Positions 59,782 to 64,000 of a DNA stretch of 64,000 nt are shown one piece after another. Each line of letters starts with the position of its first letter. The stretch's first letter is position 1. The translations under genes were made by a program, and so were the position numbers. The stretch is from Ceraceosorus guamensis. Its lineage: Eukaryota > Basidiomycota > Exobasidiomycetes > Ceraceosorales > Ceraceosoraceae. The notes below the pieces were generated by a model. It did not search any database. It was not told the origin of the DNA and worked only from the letters and a program-made list of their open reading frames with translations. The stretch is taken from positions 62,001-126,000 of the forward strand of contig NW_020290041.1 of the NCBI RefSeq assembly GCF_003144195.1, read 5' to 3'.

Positions 59782-62700
59782 TTTGGTGGAGATGCAGCGT
59801 TTGACGGGAAAGGATTGTAGGGTGGACACGGACGCCAAAGTGAAGGAAAGTCGATGCCAAGGGGTACGGAAAAGATGTGGAAAGCTCGCGAGTCACGAAA
59901 GTAGTAAGATATATATATATATGAGAGACCGTGGTCTGTCCGATGATGGCGGACCAAGACTCGAGCGAACGGGAGAAGGAGAGGGGACGAGTGGGGAAGG
60001 GCAACAGCGGAGAGATGTGAGATCGGCGGAGGGTTGGTGGTTGAGACAAGCGGACCGTTTATGACGAGAGTAAGCTTTGATCCTAAGGCGATGCCGAGCA
60101 GACCTGAGACACTGGCGCAGGCTTGGCCCCGGGGCAGTTCGAGACTCTCATGACTGTGAGCGGCCCTGCCAGGCCAATCGGACGCTTCCTTCGCTCAAGG
60201 GTAGACTTGACGGAACGTTGCTTCAACTCGTCGTGCGCTGCGACAGGCAACTCGGCTGGGAACCTCCGGCTGCACATCCCTGGCCAGACCCTTCTCCTAA
60301 GGGCCAACGTTGAAGGTCATGTATTCGGCAAGCAGGAACAAGGCTTCTGAACGATGTGCTGCAGTATCCCGATGCAAGTGTCACTGGCCTCCGTGCTGAG
60401 TAAGGGAACAGGAGCAGCGTTGTGGCGTGCTATCTACAGGAGCAGCCTTTTCGCCGCATTGCTCTGTTAGACAGGTGCAGCGCTCTCGCCATCCCGCCTT
60501 CTTTGGCTTTCTGGAGTGGATCGCGCCGCCTAATCACCAGGGGCGGTCCGAGCAGAAGTGCTGCGCTCAAGCCGCGAGAGAAGGCGTCTTCAACTCCTAC
60601 GCTGCCTTAGGGAAGAGGCCGGCAGACGTCGAGCACGAGAGGGGTGGGGAGGGGGCCTCATTTGTTCGCATTGGGGTAGCGGACCCGCAGTTCCCGGATG
60701 GAGCAAAGACGGTCGATGGAGAAAAGCAACGCAGGCTCGGCAAATTGTACAGCTGCTGTGAAAGCGTGCAGACTGACGACAGGCCTGCCTTTGCCGGCGA
60801 AGTGAACGGCTCGGGGCAAAAGATGCTTTATGCAGCTCTTGAACCATCATGCATGCACCGCGTGCAGCTTGCCTCACCACTTCGCTGCTGCTGCTGCTGT
60901 ACACCGACATCCATTCACTGAGGCCAGCCCCGCAACCCGTCAAAAGACCTCCGCACACAGAAAGTTCCGCCTTGCCCGCCCAACGCAGACCCAAACGCCA
61001 TGCCGCACGCTCCCCGACGATCACCCAGCAGCTACGGAACGACCGCGTGGGGCTTGCAGCAAAACAACAGCAAAAGCCTGTGCTCGGTGGACTCGCCGGC
61101 AGCGATCCTGAGTGCGCACCCAAACATCTCATCAGCGGCTTCTTCCCCCTTCATTGTGATCAAGTCTCCTATAGCTGTTCTGGCCAAGATCCGCGACTGG
61201 ACCAAGCGTACGTCATAAACAAAGTGTGAAACCACCGTGCTGAGACTTGTCTCGCAACCCAAATCGAAGCCCAGCCGCATGCTATTCGGTCGATGTCTTA
61301 CAGTTATAGCGCGAGGGCCCGCATATCGGCAATTGGAGCAAAATGACCCGTCAGCAGCGAGGCAAAGTTTCGCAGTCAGTCAGACATTCACATTGTACAG
61401 CGTACCATTATGATGATAGGAGCAGAGTTAATTCCGCGCGGCAACTGTTGTGGTGCTCCTCGCGGGTGCTGCAGCGACGTAGGTGTTTGCGCGGAGAATG
61501 AAGGTCTGGGCGATTGAAATTGACTCCGAGCTGAAAAAAACTTTCTGCGGCTTCTTCTGATGCAGCCGTCATGCATGCGGGCAAGGCGCTTGTGCCGCTA
61601 CAAATGCAACTCCGCACGCGGTCGAGTCGCTCAGGCGAGTCGTCTTGCGCCTCAGCGCGCTAGCTGGGTGTGCATGCAGAACATCCAGCAGCAGGCGTCA
61701 AAGTCGTGAGTCTCAGGAACCGCAATTATTGCGTGGGCGCCTGCCTCTTTCAGACGAAGTCGTCGCGCGTGGAGGGGACATCAGCCCCCCTAACAACGCG
61801 TGCGCACGCACTTCGTAAATTGACGCGATCGAGCGCTGCCTGCTGTCGAACGCGGAGGGGACTTACCCCGGCTACCCCCGCCCCCTACTCCAACCCCCCG
61901 CAAAGTCGAGGCTTGCTCCTGTGCGTACAGCATGACTGCTGGCCCAGTCGTGGCTTTTCATCTCTGCACGTCAAAGCTGTATCTAGGCTGAAGAGGCGTT
62001 GATGAGAGCGCGGCGCGGAGACTGCGCGGCGCGTGGCCCGAGGCCAAAGGCCCAACCAAGCTCGACCAGCACAAGGCTTGAGCGTAGGGCTCAACTTTTG
62101 CGCCGCTCCCTGCACAATCGTTCCTGCGAAGAGGCTCATGCAGAATGGCGGCCGACGCCCGAAGCAGATGCTAGCGCACCATGAAGCGAACATAGCCGAA
62201 CGGCACGAGCGTTCGCAGCGTACGCATGCAGGGCCGGTTCGCTAATTGCTGCCTTGCGACGGACTTTCTTTGACTCAATCGTTCGAGCAGCATGCGGCAG
62301 AGCAAAGATGGCGACATTCGATCCTGATTTGATTGGCAGCCGTCAATCTTGAATACCTTGCTGTCTGCATGTTGATCCGACGATCGATCACCTCTTGCTA
62401 CTGTATACGGTACGTGTGTTGCTCCGCGAGTGGCAGAGAGGTCTGGTCACCGTGCATTATATGCAGATCGAGGATTACACATAATTCGTGCTTACTTTTG
62501 ATCGGATGCGCAGTCGCGACGACTTCAACCCTGTCCCACCTCCCAGAAGACATCCATGTTGGAACGTGCCACACGTGATAGTGGTGTGTGAGTGCTGTGG
62601 AGCGCCCCATCACGGACCAACAAAATCAAACTTGATCGAAGCCTGTTGAGTCCATTCGTGATTCTTGATTGATGATCCGAGATGCTGTCCACCGCGGTCC

Positions 62701-64000
62701 AGTCTTGGACATGCTCGTCAACCTTTCAGGATGCGAATCACTTTGACGATACGGCTTGACAGCTGGAGCCTCAGCAAAGCAAAACGCTCGTTGTACACGT
62801 CGCTCTCGACCGGCGCTTCCGGGCTCATCAAGTTCGATCGCTCCTCTGGCCGCTCGTGCTGCCTCGCTCGTGATTGTTGCAGACTGGATGAGGGGCTATC
62901 CGCGCGTAATCGCGAGTCGCGAGTCTCTTGCTCTGCAGATGGAGCTACAAGATGCTGTCTATTGCTGCCGAAATGCACACTTCATCTGAGTTGAGGTGCT
63001 ATGACTTGTACCCCTGTCGATCCGAAAGAATGAAAAGCCACTCATCTCGATCTGACCAAGAACCCCTCTGCAGCAACCGTGCTCGCCATCAGGATGAGAT
63101 GGCAGGTGAAGAGCATTGACCGCCCGCCCGAGACGTTCGGATGCGCGGCTCTAAGCTCGGTCGAGAAGTGCGGGATCGAGGTCCATCAGCAAGCTAGCGA
63201 AGCAGACCTAGCAGGCTTACTTTGCACACCAAATCGCAGCTTATCGTTGCGACTGATCGACTCACGCGACTCCAGCAGCGCTCTTGATGATTGATTAATA
63301 TTTGCTGCCGGGGCATGGTGCACTTGTCAGCCCGAAGTCGCGACTCGTGTTGTCACTACAATCGTGACTAAGCGGAGGCCCAGCTCCATGGCAGTCACAG
63401 TCCAAACAGCCTGAGGTTTGCGTGGGACTGCCATCGCTAATGCGTAAGTGCTCCTGAGGCACGACTTGAGGCTTAACCTAGCTCCTTGCTGGGCTGTCGC
63501 AGCTGAAAATCGCTATTCAGGGGTCTCTTCCTTTGTGCCATGGAAGCGAGTCAGCAGCGATCACGGGTCGCAACAATCAGCACGAGTTATTCATGATCTA
63601 GGGCATCACGCTCGTCACGACTAGAGCAACATGCGTCGTTCGAGGACTCCTTCGCCTGTTCATTGGACTACCACGAGACATATTCGTACCGCGGCAAAAT
63701 CCATTCAGACAATCAGAATAAGGGAGCGAGCAATTGAGGTGACACAGTTGTATATACACCATGCATGTGCGACAGCCGTAGCTGCTGCGCCAGTCATCAT
63801 CCCGCCGTTCTTGTATCCTCGACAGGCAGCAGCTGTTCTACCGTCACGGTGCTGCTTGGCACAAGGTACACGCCAGGCGTCTTCCATGCAACGGTCGGGG
63901 AGGGGGCAATGAAAAGCCGGAGCGTCAGGAGCGGTCTCCTGGCTCACCTCATCGTGAGTGCTACTGTTGAATACACGGATACAGTCACGAGTCGTCTGGA
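59782..64000. other. Gene-poor right arm
   Basis: About 4.2 kb. I read both strands and find no exon series, RNA gene or transposon signature. It holds the lipase promoter, a C-rich block at 61783-61905, and ATTCGTGATT-like motifs near 62654 and 62867. The open stretches have no conserved look or splice logic. Confidence 0.5.
59909..59922 (-). promoter_or_regulatory. TATA-like AT run upstream of the lipase
   Basis: An (AT)n run lies about 130 nt upstream of the lipase ATG on its strand, a plausible TATA element. Function is inferred from position. Confidence 0.45.

Noticed and set aside
58249-59820. 523-codon open frame on the plus strand opposite the lipase
   Set aside because: It is antisense to a well-supported secreted lipase with signal peptide and catalytic motifs; the Val/Glu/Gly-rich composition is a codon-bias artefact.

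Overview
The window looks like nuclear DNA of a basidiomycete fungus, most likely in or near Ustilaginomycotina (smuts and relatives). The reasons are short GT-AG introns with mostly GTGAG(T) donors, up to eight per gene, a moderately high GC content, and a fungal gene set. That set includes a vacuolar endopolyphosphatase, a Stm1-like RGG protein, a peroxisome-targeted BioF-like enzyme and a CAL-A-type LIP lipase. The species cannot be named. I found no rRNA, tRNA, CRISPR array, transposase, viral relic or secondary-metabolite cluster. The window reads as ordinary housekeeping chromosome, not as a new multi-gene system.

Layout, left to right: 3' part of an ADP/ATP carrier (+); TAM41 (+); a P-loop PNK-like kinase with an RGG tail (-); the complex I subunit NDUFA13/GRIM-19 (+); a small nuclear-looking unknown (+); a HIRIP3-like H2A-type histone chaperone (+); acyl-CoA-binding protein (+); a 1354-residue Kelch/BTB protein (+) convergent with endopolyphosphatase PPN1 (-). 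PPN1 diverges from an AP-1 sigma adaptin (+). Next come EF-1alpha (-); a 1962-residue disordered unknown (-); a LETM1-like protein (+) followed by an m-AAA protease (+); a BioF/AONS-like enzyme (+); Stm1/SERBP1-like (-); mitochondrial phosphate carrier (+); a CHY zinc-finger protein (+); and a secreted LIP lipase (-). The rest is gene-poor spacer of 0.4-4.2 kb, with microsatellites and a recurring short motif (ATTCGTGATT or its complement).

Six of the 18 genes serve the mitochondrial inner membrane: two carriers, TAM41 (cardiolipin precursor), NDUFA13, LETM1-like and m-AAA protease. LETM1-like and m-AAA are direct tandem neighbours. This is probably chance or loose clustering, since neither operons nor shared promoters are visible. 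Exon structures were assembled by eye from splice signals, reading phase and family alignment from memory. All spliced products keep an open frame, but the ends marked as uncertain need transcript data.
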